DNA from: Fictibacillus nanhaiensis
Lineage (GTDB): Bacteria; Bacillota; Bacilli; Bacillales; Fictibacillaceae
Direction: 5' to 3'
DNA: 64,000 nt
Assembly (NCBI GenBank): GCA_017052515.1
Contig: JAFHKR010000039.1
Location: 1,054,001 to 1,118,000 of the forward strand
The translations under genes and the position numbers were made by a program. This document shows positions 49,001-58,586 of the stretch, one piece after another. Numbering within the stretch: position 1 is the stretch's first letter; each line of letters opens with the position of its first letter. Below the pieces are notes generated by a model that saw only the letters and a program-made list of their open reading frames with translations, made no database searches and was not told the DNA's origin.

Positions 49001-52000
49001 TAGAGTTTCGCGCATAATTGACCGCGGTCCCCACAACATTATACGTGTCAGGTGGCAAGCCAGGAACAACATAGTTTCCTAGACTGTCTGTTATAGCCCT
49101 TGCAATTGGATCTGTATCAGATGTACGGAACACAATGACTACACTTCCTACGAGTGGCCCATTTGTTTCAGCATCCGTAATTTTCCCCGCAATTCTGCCC
49201 AAAATTTGATTTAGTTCAATGTTTACAGACGCAGTTCCACCTGGTCCAACCGTAAACGTTACTTCTTCCCTCTGAAATCGGGGATCTACTGCTACTAGCC
49301 TGTATTGTCCCGCTGAGAAACCATTGATAAAATAACGGCCAGCAGAATCTGTTAATACAGATGTGATGAGTACACCAGTATTCGTAAATAAGCGAATCAA
49401 AACATTGGCAAGCAGAGTGCCTGTCTCTTCATTCGTAACAATACCTGTAACTGAACCTGGATTATTTGTAAGCAGAATGTTTACTGTTGTGGTCTGATTC
49501 GGCAGAACAACGGTTGATGCTGATTCTGAACCATAATCCTGTAATGACGCGACAATGGTATAAGAGTTTGGCGAAAGTGCAGCAAATGCATACTGTCCGT
49601 CACTGTTTGTCAACGTGGTTCCTATTATAGGTCCGGCCGATGATAAGAGTCTTGCAATAACGGATACGCCTGCTAGCGGCTGACCACTCTGACGGTCACT
49701 GATTACACCCGAAATTGTACCTGGTGATGGTGAAAGTGCAAAGCTCAAAACACTCGTTGCATTCGGTTGAATGGTAAAGCTAGCTAAATCTGTTGTGAAT
49801 CCGTCTGCTGTTGCCGTAGCTCTATAAGATCCAGGATTAAGATCAGGAACTAAATACTGACCAAATTGATCTGCTACAGCAGTCGTAATAATCGCACCTG
49901 TATCTGTAGAAACAATAACGATCGTTCCTGGTATTGGATTACCTGTTCGGACATCCGTAACAAATCCGCTCAATGATCCAGGTGTTGGCGACAAACGCAA
50001 TGTGATGTTTTTTGTTTCATTTGGATTAAGAAAAATCGTAGCCGTATTCGATCCAAAGTTATCAGCAGATGTACTGATAATGACATTACCTGGCGGGATG
50101 TTTGAGATGGAAAATTCCCCGTTGCTGCCGCTGATCGAACGGTTGATAAAGATTCCGTTTACCGTTGTTACTAAAATGACAGACCCTGGTATTGGTGCAC
50201 CCGAATTTGCATTGACCACTTGGCCGGTTACAGTTGCCGGCAATAAGCTTAATGGCACCGTAACTGGCACCGTTGCACCCGCAACCACATCGACTGGAAC
50301 TGTATTCGAGCTGTATTGGTCCGCACTTACGTTTATAAAATACCTGCCCGGACTTAAACCTAAAACGATGAATGTTCCATCTGGATTTGCAAGGAATGTT
50401 CTGAGCAGCTGACCCGATGAATGCAGCAGGCGGACTTGAATATTGTTGCCTGTTACTGGATTTCCGACTTGATCAACGATTTGACCAGAAACGTTCCCAA
50501 TTGTGCTGGATAGCTGAATATTGGCACCCGCAGTCTGATTGCTCGTAACGATTGCGCCTGTTGTTACAGTGGAAAAATCATCTTTGTTGGCCGTAACCGT
50601 ATAGCTGCCCGGTGCGAGATTGCTAACGATATAGTTTCCTGCTGGCGATGTTAGAGCAGAGCCTATAAAAGCCCCATTTGTTGTTCGGACGATGAGCGTC
50701 ACACCACTTAGCGGAGTTCCGTTCTCATCAGTTACTTGACCAGCTATCGCACCCGGATTTGGTTGTAGCTGATAATTTGCTCCAGAAATGACGAGACCAG
50801 GCGTTGTGGAGATCCCCGCAATCAGTGAAGAAAAGTTCTGTGCTGTAATACTCACCTGGAAGGTTCCTGGAGGCAAGTTGCCAATCGAATAGTTTCCGTT
50901 ATTATCGGTGGAACCTAAGCCAATAATTGTTTCGTTAGCATCCAGAATTTGTACAACTGCGTCTTTTATCGGTGTACCAGATGTACTCGTGATTTGTCCC
51001 GAAACAGAGGCTGGATTCGGCTGAAGCGTCAGCGAAACCGAAGAAGTCTGATCCGCAAATACACTTACTCCGGTAACGGCTGTCTGATAATAAGGCAATG
51101 AAGCTGTTATCGTATATTGACCTGGTGCAACAGAATCAAAACGGAACACGCCTCCAGGAGCTGTTGTTGCGGAGCTGATTAAAATATTATCTGCTGTAAA
51201 AAGCTGAATCGTACCTCCACCAAAGGCTGGCGAGATCTGACCAGAAATTGTTCCCGGATTAGGCGGCAGGTCCACATTGCGAATTGTGATTAAGTTCGGC
51301 TGAACAATGGCTCCTGTTTGGTTTGTCTGAAAACCCGGTGCTGAAACAATAACATTATAAGATCCTGGCGCAAGTCCTGTAATTAAATAGTTTCCTAGTG
51401 CGTCCGTGATCGTTGTCAAAATCGTTAGTCCGTTTAAATCGGTGACTCTTACTGTTGCCCCGCCGATTGGTCCGCCTGATCCTGTAACATTTCCTGAAAT
51501 GCTGCCTGGAGATGGAGCAAGAGCGATATTTGTCGTTTCAATTTCTCCAGGTGTTAAAATGACAGTTGCTGAGTTTGCCTGGAAATTATTAGCACTAACT
51601 ACTACCGCATATGTGCCTGGTGCCAGGTTTTGAACGACATACATGCCATTAGGATCGGTAAAGGCAGATGCAATCGGTGTTCCGTTAAGGTTTAAAATCC
51701 TTACTTCAATCGATGCCCCTGTAATGGGTGTTCCTGTTGTGCTGTTGAAAACGGTCCCTGTAATGGTTGCAGGGTTTGGCGCGAGATTAAAGGATACAAC
51801 CGTCGTTTGGTTGGAGTTGATGATCGCACCTAGTGACAGTGTCTGATAACTGTCCTGAGAAGCTGTTACAGTATACGTTCCTGGCGCCAAATTCGTAACC
51901 GTATATCTTCCTTGGTCGTCTGCAACGTTTCTTGAAACGATGGTTCCCGAACTGCTCTCTCTTACAACAACCGTGGCACCTGCCAATGGCGTACCATTTG

Positions 52001-54359
52001 TTACAACGATACCTGTCAGCGTTCCCGGATTCGGTTCGAGCTGCACTTGAACAGATGTCGTTTCATTACCCTGAATGATGACCCCTGTCGTGTTGCTCGA
52101 AAAATTTGGTGCTGTGGCAACCTGAGTATAAGAACCAGGAATCAGATTGTTGATTGTATAGTTGCCGTTAGCATCCGTTACTGTTGACCCTACAAGTAAA
52201 TTGTTTTGATAAAGTTCAATAATAGCACCCGAAATCGGAGCGCCCACATTAGACGTAACAGTACCGGTTAATAGCCCTACGATTCTTCCTAAGCTAGCGT
52301 TAACCGTGCTCGTCGTATTGGATTGAATCATCGCTCCTAAAATAACGGTTCCGTACCCATTTACAGAAAACGTAACTGAATATGTTCCTGGAGGCAGCTG
52401 TTCTACCGTATATTGCCCTCCTCCGTTTGAGGTGGTTTGCGCGATAGTGATGCCGCTTGAATTAAGCACACGAATACTTGCCCCAGAAAGAGGTGCGTTT
52501 GTTCCAGCATCCGTGACTGTCCCCGTGAGTATACCTGGATTTGGCGCAAGAGCAGCATTCAGCGTAGTCGTCTGACCCGCTGTTAACGTCGTACCAAGTA
52601 GCTGCGTTCCAAAGTTAGGTGTAGAAAAGCGGACGCGATAGGTGCCTCCCGCGAGATTGTTTAACGAATAAAGACCCGCACCATTCGTCGTTGTGCTTGT
52701 TATAACAATCCCTGTTTCATTTAACACTTCTACAGTTGCACCAGAAATTGGATTGCCGCCTGTATCGGTTACCGTTCCTTGAATACCAGCCGGATTTAAC
52801 GCAAGCGTGAAATCAACGGTCTCCGTTTCATTAGGAGCAAGGTCGATCCCTCTTGAAGCAGATTGGAAATTCGTTGCTGTTACACTGATCGTGTAGTGCC
52901 CAGGAATGATGCCCGAAATGCTATATTGACCAAGAGCATCTGTCGTTGCAACGGCTACTTCTACACCCGATGTGTCCGTCAGTCTGACAACCGCATTTTG
53001 CAGTGGACCGAACCCTGCGCCGACAACTGTCCCGTTCACTGTTGCAGGAAGAGGATTCAGCAGCAGCTCTACTCGGCTTATATTGCCGCTCGTTACGGTT
53101 GCACCGCGAACGGCTGAAGTATAATCAGGATACGAGAACGTTAATGTATATGAACCCGGAGTTAGTCCAGTAAAGCTATAATCTCCGTTACCATTTGTCG
53201 TAGTGGTAGCGATCGTAGTAACACCTTGTTGCAGAAGGACGTTTACACCTGTTAATGGCAATCCAGTTGAACCGTCTTTTACAGTTCCTACGATACCACC
53301 AGTCGTTTGAACCGTTATCACCGTTGTTGCAGTACTTACAGGAAGAGTTTTTCCTGTAAAGTTATCAATCCCGCTTGTTGTAGCTGTCTCGAGAGTTCTA
53401 GAGCCTGTAGTTGTAAAAATACCTGTTACAGAGAACGTTAACGTCGTTTGCGTCCCTGCGGCCAGATTCCCAACGTTCCAGCTAAGTGTTTTCGAAAGTG
53501 AATCATACGTAGCAGTTCCGCTTGCCACATTGATTAGTGTAAAGTTCGAGATCAGGTCGAGACCTAAAACATCACGGATAAATACGGTTGTGGCCGCACT
53601 TTTACCTGTATTAGAAAGTGTAATTCTCGCTGTGTATGTGGCAGATTGTCCTGCTAGAATGGTACTTGGCCCGGAAATTAACTGCTTAGAAGCAACTAGT
53701 TTTGCCTGTACGTTAACATCTTCAGGAGTTACAGGATTAGAAAGGGCATTTTGAAATTGGAATCCTTCAGAAGTTCGAAGAGAGTCTTTGTTGTAGTTGT
53801 TGGCATTTGCTGAAGTGAAAGAGATGAGTTGAAGAGGACTGTTCGCATTAATTCCTAAAAATGAAAACAAAACAGAGACAGGAATGAAAAAGTCTAAGAA
53901 AAAGTCTGGATCTCCGCTAAAACTAGAATCCGCAGGCGTTACCCTTGCATAATCAAAGTTTACAATCGGCTGCGTAAAGTTTGGTGCTCCTTGCCCGTTT
54001 GTACCTTCAGCCTGATCCGTCCATGAGTTAAACTGAACGATCGTATTTTGAATCAGTTCAAGCCTTTGCAGATTTCCGTTAACCGTTAAAAGCCAGTTGT
54101 ATGTCCCTGGCACTCCCGTTGTATTAATTAACACACCCCAAGCAAAGTTACGAAAAGCCGTTAAAGCATTGTTTCTCGGGTCACTGTTTAAACGAAGTCT
54201 AAAATAAACATTTGTACTGTCATAGGCGACATAAAATGAGGGGAATTGCGCATTACCAACCAAGTCTGTGGAAGCTGGAGATTCATCCCCTACAACGTCA
54301 AAATAGGGTTGTCCGCCAACACTTAGTGGAGAAAATTGGATATTACTCGGAAATGGCAT
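46065..54359 (-). CDS. Giant protein with 27 carboxypeptidase-regulatory-like repeats
   Basis: An approximately 2,764-residue protein. Residues 1-215 form a beta-rich domain with a DOMON/CBM9-like segment (FYVAYDSTNVYFRLRLNSDP). Next is a DUF11-like domain (about 225-350, AGQSATYTARITLSNTGKSA). From about 355 to 2,695 run 27 tandem repeats of 80-110 residues of the carboxypeptidase-regulatory (transthyretin-like) type, each ending near YxVxxLAPGTYTVxA and NP. The end is a 66-residue tail with four cysteines (KALCIPGSTCPTI, NSGCAVLVYF, GLDCATLVN). I see no N-terminal signal peptide, LPXTG, SLH or transmembrane anchor. The ribosome site AAAGGAG is 14 nt before the chosen ATG; a GTG at 54374 directly abuts that site, so the exact start is open. 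A surface, biofilm or spore-layer role is a guess. Confidence 0.88.
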   Translation of the reverse strand: MPFPSNIQFSPLSVGGQPYFDVVGDESPASTDLVGNAQFPSFYVAYDSTNVYFRLRLNSDPRNNALTAFRNFAWGVLINTTGVPGTYNWLLTVNGNLQRLELIQNTIVQFNSWTDQAEGTNGQGAPNFTQPIVNFDYARVTPADSSFSGDPDFFLDFFIPVSVLFSFLGINANSPLQLISFTSANANNYNKDSLRTSEGFQFQNALSNPVTPEDVNVQAKLVASKQLISGPSTILAGQSATYTARITLSNTGKSAATTVFIRDVLGLDLISNFTLINVASGTATYDSLSKTLSWNVGNLAAGTQTTLTFSVTGIFTTTGSRTLETATTSGIDNFTGKTLPVSTATTVITVQTTGGIVGTVKDGSTGLPLTGVNVLLQQGVTTIATTTTNGNGDYSFTGLTPGSYTLTFSYPDYTSAVRGATVTSGNISRVELLLNPLPATVNGTVVGAGFGPLQNAVVRLTDTSGVEVAVATTDALGQYSISGIIPGHYTISVTATNFQSASRGIDLAPNETETVDFTLALNPAGIQGTVTDTGGNPISGATVEVLNETGIVITSTTTNGAGLYSLNNLAGGTYRVRFSTPNFGTQLLGTTLTAGQTTTLNAALAPNPGILTGTVTDAGTNAPLSGASIRVLNSSGITIAQTTSNGGGQYTVEQLPPGTYSVTFSVNGYGTVILGAMIQSNTTSTVNASLGRIVGLLTGTVTSNVGAPISGAIIELYQNNLLVGSTVTDANGNYTINNLIPGSYTQVATAPNFSSNTTGVIIQGNETTSVQVQLEPNPGTLTGIVVTNGTPLAGATVVVRESSSGTIVSRNVADDQGRYTVTNLAPGTYTVTASQDSYQTLSLGAIINSNQTTVVSFNLAPNPATITGTVFNSTTGTPITGASIEVRILNLNGTPIASAFTDPNGMYVVQNLAPGTYAVVVSANNFQANSATVILTPGEIETTNIALAPSPGSISGNVTGSGGPIGGATVRVTDLNGLTILTTITDALGNYLITGLAPGSYNVIVSAPGFQTNQTGAIVQPNLITIRNVDLPPNPGTISGQISPAFGGGTIQLFTADNILISSATTAPGGVFRFDSVAPGQYTITASLPYYQTAVTGVSVFADQTSSVSLTLQPNPASVSGQITSTSGTPIKDAVVQILDANETIIGLGSTDNNGNYSIGNLPPGTFQVSITAQNFSSLIAGISTTPGLVISGANYQLQPNPGAIAGQVTDENGTPLSGVTLIVRTTNGAFIGSALTSPAGNYIVSNLAPGSYTVTANKDDFSTVTTGAIVTSNQTAGANIQLSSTIGNVSGQIVDQVGNPVTGNNIQVRLLHSSGQLLRTFLANPDGTFIVLGLSPGRYFINVSADQYSSNTVPVDVVAGATVPVTVPLSLLPATVTGQVVNANSGAPIPGSVILVTTVNGIFINRSISGSNGEFSISNIPPGNVIISTSADNFGSNTATIFLNPNETKNITLRLSPTPGSLSGFVTDVRTGNPIPGTIVIVSTDTGAIITTAVADQFGQYLVPDLNPGSYRATATADGFTTDLASFTIQPNATSVLSFALSPSPGTISGVISDRQSGQPLAGVSVIARLLSSAGPIIGTTLTNSDGQYAFAALSPNSYTIVASLQDYGSESASTVVLPNQTTTVNILLTNNPGSVTGIVTNEETGTLLANVLIRLFTNTGVLITSVLTDSAGRYFINGFSAGQYRLVAVDPRFQREEVTFTVGPGGTASVNIELNQILGRIAGKITDAETNGPLVGSVVIVFRTSDTDPIARAITDSLGNYVVPGLPPDTYNVVGTAVNYARNSTGATVTADQTTITNISLIPNPATIRGTVRSTSGDPIIDATVKIVNLNGVVAGTASTSSDGSYEISNIAAGTYTLVVTAPGFANFNGGITIGPGEVRPNVDFTLEPNPGNIQGVVRNAETGDPVVGAVISVINSIGIIIRTTTTDSSGAYLASGLAPNTYTVSADKFGFSPNTVGAIVRSNQTTNASINISVIQGDIQGSVVDAAGNPIVNRQISVRLANTSGVIIRTVTTNNSGQFSFLDVRPGSYLLIVIAPGYQSKTVPVSVVADELTQVVINLATAFGAVRGTVVESGTETPINGARITVTDIANIVVATGITDSNGQFFITNLPLGSLNVSASKTGFGSATNGVIVQDGQITETRLELVSDPGELTGVISNQLTGNPIPGASVRVIDSTQSTVISILSANDGRYSVSGLAPGRYQVNVTAVNFDSNLAGVFILANETTIDNVALNPDPGSLAGTVTSFTTGKPIPNASIEVRAFGVAGPVIAVTVTNNEGEYRVNSLPPGVYTVVANAIEFGTAEASEEVFSNQVSIQDLLLLSQISAVGGRVTDQGGQPLADTLITLAKDGASVVVQVQTDIDGRYFIGHIDAGSYTIVAINSNFQQSLQSFTVEQGNTATVNFVLAGNPGTIAGRVTDRNTGLAISGAVVFVFNTDSEPITSDIADEDGNYSVTGLAPGTYSVRATATRYASDAKLIVVTAGAVTTEDYQLVGNPVTIRGRVTSDTNLLLQEVIGSDSDVLGIQANVPANEAVILAAFPVINAVVSVFDENGLIVGRGATGPNGNYVIGNLPAGTLTVTGSAPGYADQSEGVTALPGDDLTVNFVLGSGSGFGALEGRVINAFTKLPVLGAAVVLRDGATTFETVSGANGVFGFGRLAPGVYSITVTQNGYRVFTGSVTIVDGETTELTINLLPSQVPNGVIVIIKGKALCIPGSTCPTIFTLLSIDRNSGCAVLVYFADSPGGSVRRTLVIGLDCATLVNY

Positions 54360-54536
54360 ATAAAAGTTTTGCACTCCTTTGAACTTATCTTGGCGGCTTT
54401 TGAAAGTAGTTGATTTCCATTTTAGAGTTCTCTTAGAAGCAACAAACTTTAAAAAACAGCCTTATCTTATAACGTATTCACCTCATGTCCCATTGGGTAC
54501 GATAAACGCCTAATTTATTCAAGAAATAGTGTCACA

Positions 54537-54562
54537 TAAAAAGAAGAACCATACGATATGGT
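54537..54562 (-). terminator. Terminator after tyrS
   Basis: ACCATA / TATGGT with a 3-nt loop and an extra G-C pair, followed on the minus strand by TTCTTCTTTTT, about 20 nt past the tyrS stop codon. Confidence 0.75.
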
Positions 54563-54579
54563 CCATCTAACTTCAATTT

Positions 54580-55824
54580 TTATTTTTTTATCTTCACAAA
54601 TTTCCGCTTCCCTACTTGAACAATTAAGCCATCTTTTACAATGACTCGCAAATTCGCATCTTCCACTTTTTCACCATAAATTTTAACGCCACGGTTCGCA
54701 ATCATTCGGCGGGCTTCACTTTTTGACGTAAGCATCTTCAGTTCAACAATCAGGTCGATAACTGAAACTTCCTCTGCACCACTCCACTCCATCACCGGGA
54801 TCTCATCAGGCATGGTTCCTTGCTGGAAAACGGTGATAAAATGCTGTTCGGCCGCCTCAGCTGCTTGATCGCCATGGTACATCCGTACAATTGTTTTTGC
54901 TAAAAGCATCTTTGCATCACGCGGGTGTATTTTCCCACTCTCGATGTCACCTTTCACACGTTGAAGTTCTCCAGGCGTAAAATCGGTCACGAGTTCAAAG
55001 TATTTTGTCATGAGTGAATCGGGAATCGACATCGACTTTCCGTACATTTCTTGCGGAGTTTCATCAATCCCGATGTAGTTCTTCTTGGATTTCGACATTT
55101 TCTCAACGCCATCTAGTCCTTCTAGAAGCGGCATAAGCATAGCAACCTGTTTTTCTTTACCAAACTTCTCTTGGTAGTGTCTTCCCATTAAAATGTTGAA
55201 GTGCTGATCCGTTCCACCTAATTCAATATCACATTCCAGCATAACGGAATCGTAGCCTTGCATAAGCGGGTAAAAGAACTCGTGCAGCGAGATCGGTTTA
55301 CCTGTGGAGATGCGCTCATCGAAATCGTCTCGTTCCAACAACCTAGCAACCGTAATTTTACCAGCAAGATTGATCACATCTTCAAAATTCAGCTTAGAAA
55401 GCCATTTGGAATTATAGTGCAGCTCAACTTTTTCCATATCAATGATTTTACCAAACTGTTCGAAATACGTTTTTGCATTGTGCTCTACTTCTTCTGTCGT
55501 TAATTGTTTTCTAGCAACAGATTTTCCTGTAGGGTCACCGATCTTCCCTGTAAAATCACCAATGATCAATTGAATGATATGACCGTTCTGTTGAAACTGC
55601 CTTAGTTTGTTCAACACTACCGTATGACCAAGATGAACATCTGGTGCTGAAGGATCAAGTCCGAGCTTTATTTTCAAAGGAGAATTTCCTAAAATAGACT
55701 TCGCTACTTTGAGTTCCAGCTCTTCTGTTGGAATAATATCCTGAACGCCTTGTTTATAGATATCCATCTGCCTCTTCACTTCAATTTGTTGCTTCTCATT
55801 CAGCTGTTCCATAATCTGATTCAT
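54580..55824 (-). CDS. tyrS: Tyrosyl-tRNA synthetase, TyrZ-type
   Basis: Class I aminoacyl-tRNA synthetase that charges tRNA-Tyr. The 414-residue protein has the HIGH-type motif [30 protein letters not shown], the tyrosine-site [14 protein letters not shown] region, KMSKS as [14 protein letters not shown], and a C-terminal S4 domain ([20 protein letters not shown]). This sequence form (HLGHT, longer S4 linker) matches the TyrZ branch rather than TyrS of Bacillus subtilis. AAAGGAGG lies 7 nt before the ATG. It is controlled by a tyrosine T-box leader upstream and flanked by a MarR gene, the same neighbourhood as tyrZ-ywaE. Confidence 0.95.
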   Translation of the reverse strand: MNQIMEQLNEKQQIEVKRQMDIYKQGVQDIIPTEELELKVAKSILGNSPLKIKLGLDPSAPDVHLGHTVVLNKLRQFQQNGHIIQLIIGDFTGKIGDPTGKSVARKQLTTEEVEHNAKTYFEQFGKIIDMEKVELHYNSKWLSKLNFEDVINLAGKITVARLLERDDFDERISTGKPISLHEFFYPLMQGYDSVMLECDIELGGTDQHFNILMGRHYQEKFGKEKQVAMLMPLLEGLDGVEKMSKSKKNYIGIDETPQEMYGKSMSIPDSLMTKYFELVTDFTPGELQRVKGDIESGKIHPRDAKMLLAKTIVRMYHGDQAAEAAEQHFITVFQQGTMPDEIPVMEWSGAEEVSVIDLIVELKMLTSKSEARRMIANRGVKIYGEKVEDANLRVIVKDGLIVQVGKRKFVKIKK

Positions 55825-55865
55825 CCTATTTTCCTCCTTTTAAGATCTCAAAATGTAATTTATAA

Positions 55866-56120
55866 AATAAAAAAGACCACATCCCATAAATAAAGGGACG
55901 TGGTCTAACTTTTACACGCGGTACCACCCTAATTGAAGAAATTATTCTTCCACTCAAAAGTAAATAACGGTTTTCCCGTTCTTCTTCTGTTTAATTAAAA
56001 ACATAACAAAGAAAGCTCTCGGAAATGTAATTCACATGATCTTTGTGCTGATTCTCACCAACCACCAGCTCTCTAGAAACAGGGAGATCATTGCTACTGT
56101 GTTTCCTGTCATTGCATTTT
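55866..56120 (-). promoter_or_regulatory. T-box riboswitch of tyrS, tyrosine specifier
   Basis: Minus-strand leader with Stem I AGAGAGCTGGTGGTTGGTGA, specifier region TGAATTACATTTCCGAGAGC (TAC, tyrosine), T-box core GGGTGGTACCGCG (near 55917-55930) and the terminator AGACCACGTCCC / GGGATGTGGTCT followed by Ts (55866-55897). Tyrosine starvation would allow antitermination into tyrS. Confidence 0.95.
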
Positions 56121-56129
56121 TATATGAAA

Positions 56130-56651
56130 TTAAAAATCATTCTCTCGTATAACTCTTCTCAGCAAGCTTGATATTACTTTCTGCTCTTCAATGGACAAAG
56201 AAGAGACCACTTCCACTTCACCTTCATGGAATTTTGGATATAGTTCTTCCATTACTTTTCTGCCTTTATCAGTCAAAACAACACATGTGATGCGTCGATC
56301 TCGATTGTCCACTTTACGATAACACAACTCTTTTCGTTCTAGTGTATTCGTGATATTACTTATGGTCGCTTTTGAAACACCTGCAGAAAGTGCTAATTTT
56401 TTTGTTTCAACAGAATCCCATATCCACAAATCATACAGAATAGAAAAGGACGTCCAGGACAACCCATGCTTCGCTAATACTTCCCGTTCCATTTTATTGC
56501 GAAGTCCTTGTGCTGCTCGATACAGATTCGTCACTACCGTAATAGAGTGCAGATTAAGTGATTCAATCGGTGCTTTCGTTAATTGATTGATGGTGTCCTT
56601 CTCTTCCGGCAACAACTCGCCGTACTCATCAAAAGAATAGATATGATCCAC
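56130..56651 (-). CDS. MarR family regulator next to tyrS (YwaE-like)
   Basis: A 173-residue winged-helix regulator: TKKLALSAGVSKATISNITN, then TLERKELCYRKVDNRDRRIT and CVVLTDKGRKVMEELYPKF. The N-terminal 40 residues are an extension. The GTG start directly abuts AAGGAG, so the true start may be slightly downstream. It lies immediately upstream of the tyrS T-box, as ywaE lies next to tyrZ in Bacillus subtilis. Its own promoter is clear; the ligand is unknown. Confidence 0.85.
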   Translation of the reverse strand: MDHIYSFDEYGELLPEEKDTINQLTKAPIESLNLHSITVVTNLYRAAQGLRNKMEREVLAKHGLSWTSFSILYDLWIWDSVETKKLALSAGVSKATISNITNTLERKELCYRKVDNRDRRITCVVLTDKGRKVMEELYPKFHEGEVEVVSSLSIEEQKVISSLLRRVIRENDF

Positions 56652-56687
56652 TCCTTATCAATTTTCATAATCGTTAGCATTGAAATG

Positions 56688-56716
56688 ATATTAACAAACT
56701 AACATGGATAATGCAA
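56688..56716 (-). promoter_or_regulatory. Sigma-A promoter of the MarR gene
   Basis: TTGCAT (56711-56716), 17-nt spacer, TAATAT (56688-56693) on the minus strand. GTTAG and CTAAC half-sites flank the -10 and the spacer, a possible autoregulatory operator. Confidence 0.75.
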
Positions 56717-56738
56717 GGTCTTGTTGATTGAATAACCA

Positions 56739-57827
56739 TTATTTTTTTACAAATGCTTCTCCATACTTCACTAAAACGTGCCACAAAAGCTTCAACTCTT
56801 GTAAGACTTCACTTGGCGTTCCTCTGTCAGTCCAAGTCCCCGGATTTCTCATTAAATCCATTACAGCTTCACCTATAAGATGTGCATTAATCACTTGATT
56901 TTTAGCTATTCTTTTTGCTAATGCCGCCATTTCTGGTCCTCTAAAGTCTGAAGGAACTTGATCTATTGACAATTGAAATCCAGAGTGATAATAAAGTTTA
57001 ATACCATATTTTGTACAAAGGTTTGATAGCGTATCTCCAACCTCCGTACCTATAAATGAAGGATCTGCAACAAGGAAGTCTATATCTTCTTTTAATGAAA
57101 GATCACCGTGAACCTGAGCTTCAATGTAATGATTTAGATTTCGGTACACTTGTTTTTCAGTTGGGTCTTTAAAAGGAACTTCTATTTTGTGAACAAGGTA
57201 TCGAATCAACGAACTTACCATAAGATTAGGTTCTCCTAACGCATAATCTCTCGTGAAAACTTCCTCTAATAATGCTGCAAGTATCATGTCAAACTCTCCA
57301 AAAGTACCTTTTTCTTTAGGATTCTGATGAGAGTCAAGGTATGTAAAGGTAGCTCGTTTTGAAACTTCAGGTTTGAGTAAGAAATAACATGAACCAAACC
57401 GCGGTGCTGGCCCATCTGCATGATTCATGATGTTTAAAGCACCATATTTTGCACGTTCCTTAAGAGTTGTACCCTTTGTCTGATAAGCTCCTCCAAATAA
57501 CTGTTCTTCCCACTGATCACGCAATCCTCCGGGATATGCAGAAACACTACCGTTTGAGAGCAGCGTTTCAAACTGACTTTTATAGATTCCTTCTTGATAT
57601 AAAGCTTCTGCAATATTTATCATAGAAGAGTTTGGTCGATCCGGGTGAAAGTGTAGAGCGATACGAGCGTGTTCTTTAAGTTTAAAGACCGCCTGTTGAA
57701 AAACATCATCAGTTATGTTTGCCATTCTTAATAGGTGTTGAATCGTAGCTTGAGCATCATTTTTATGTTTTGCTGCATAATGTTCAACATATTCTATGGC
57801 AAGTTGTTGGGCTTGAGTTAATTTCAT
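56739..57827 (-). CDS. DUF3626 family protein
   Basis: A 362-residue protein of the DUF3626 family. Recognisable blocks are ARIALHFHPDRPNSSMINIA, GGLRDQWEEQLFGGAYQ, LNIMNHADGPAPRFGSCYFL and FGEFDMILAALLEEV, and ALGEPNLMVSSLIRYLVHKI. Conserved HFHPDR and RFGSCYF look like an active site, possibly of an ADP-ribosyltransferase-like or metal-dependent fold, but no function is established. The ATG at 57827 has AAAGGA 9 nt upstream. It is alone on its strand, upstream of nothing related. Confidence 0.78.
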   Translation of the reverse strand: MKLTQAQQLAIEYVEHYAAKHKNDAQATIQHLLRMANITDDVFQQAVFKLKEHARIALHFHPDRPNSSMINIAEALYQEGIYKSQFETLLSNGSVSAYPGGLRDQWEEQLFGGAYQTKGTTLKERAKYGALNIMNHADGPAPRFGSCYFLLKPEVSKRATFTYLDSHQNPKEKGTFGEFDMILAALLEEVFTRDYALGEPNLMVSSLIRYLVHKIEVPFKDPTEKQVYRNLNHYIEAQVHGDLSLKEDIDFLVADPSFIGTEVGDTLSNLCTKYGIKLYYHSGFQLSIDQVPSDFRGPEMAALAKRIAKNQVINAHLIGEAVMDLMRNPGTWTDRGTPSEVLQELKLLWHVLVKYGEAFVKK

Positions 57828-57947
57828 ACCAAACTGTCCTTTCTTCATCGGCACATCTTGTTATTTGCCAAACTTTGAGATGAATATTCACTATCATGAA
57901 TAGTGGTTTAGCTTTAATGAATATATTTGATTAAGGAGAGGATAATT

Positions 57948-58514
57948 ATGGGTTATAAAAAAAAGAATAGAATCACAGGATCTCGAAGCTTTAAAACTCC
58001 GAGCGCTTTTCCTCTTGTCTTACTTTTGGTGATTCTACTTTTCTCTGCACTAAGTTTATTTTTATCTTCGACAGTTTTTCAAGATCACCTTGTTTTGTCA
58101 GAGCTTTTCTTGTTTCTATCGATGTCGCTGCTATCTCTATTTATTGCATTTGTTGCAAGTTATTCTATATTGAACAATTGGATAGAACGCATTCTTGTTT
58201 CAGTTGTAATTGTTGGTTCTCTTGCATTTTCATTTACTTTTGCACACACCTTGTTTCAACTATATGAAGATATAGATCTCTATGAAGCTAGAAACTTTGA
58301 ATCAGTAGAAGGTATCCCTTCTTCATTCACTTATGATGGTTCAAAAAATGGTCCGGATTATGTTACTTCTATAACGATTCATCATAAAAAAGTTAAAGTG
58401 TCTCATTTGAATATCACGACTAAACGTTATAAAGAACATTTCAAAGATAAATCTATACAATTAAATTATTTGACACATAGTAAGCTTGCCGTAGATATTG
58501 ATAAAAACGATTAA
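57948..58514 (+). CDS. Membrane protein of unknown function, 188 residues
   Basis: An N-terminal basic segment (GYKKKNRITGSRSFKT) precedes three hydrophobic helices (PLVLLLVILLFSALSLFL near 20, LFLFLSMSLLSLFIAFVA near 53, and ILVSVVIVGSLAFSFTFA near 83), then a soluble domain of about 85 residues with YDGSKNGPDYVTSITIHHKK. AAGGAGAGG lies 7 nt before the ATG at 57948. I do not recognise the family. It is divergent from the DUF3626 gene and convergent with khtU. Confidence 0.55.
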   Translation: MGYKKKNRITGSRSFKTPSAFPLVLLLVILLFSALSLFLSSTVFQDHLVLSELFLFLSMSLLSLFIAFVASYSILNNWIERILVSVVIVGSLAFSFTFAHTLFQLYEDIDLYEARNFESVEGIPSSFTYDGSKNGPDYVTSITIHHKKVKVSHLNITTKRYKEHFKDKSIQLNYLTHSKLAVDIDKND

Positions 58515-58536
58515 GGCTATTGCATGTGAAGTAAAC

Positions 58537-58575
58537 AAAAAAACACAGCTCTCTAGATAGAGAAGCTGTATTTTC
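58537..58575. terminator. Bidirectional terminator between membrane protein gene and khtU
   Basis: ACAGCTCTCT pairs with AGAGAAGCTGT (one bulge); a run of seven As/Ts flanks one side, so it works best for khtU on the minus strand. Confidence 0.8.
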
Positions 58576-58586
58576 TTCATACATAC

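Noticed and set aside
47400-53754. Several ORFs of 60-136 codons antisense to the giant repeat protein
   Set aside because: They follow from the repeated, low-stop composition of the giant gene; no ribosome sites or recognisable domains.
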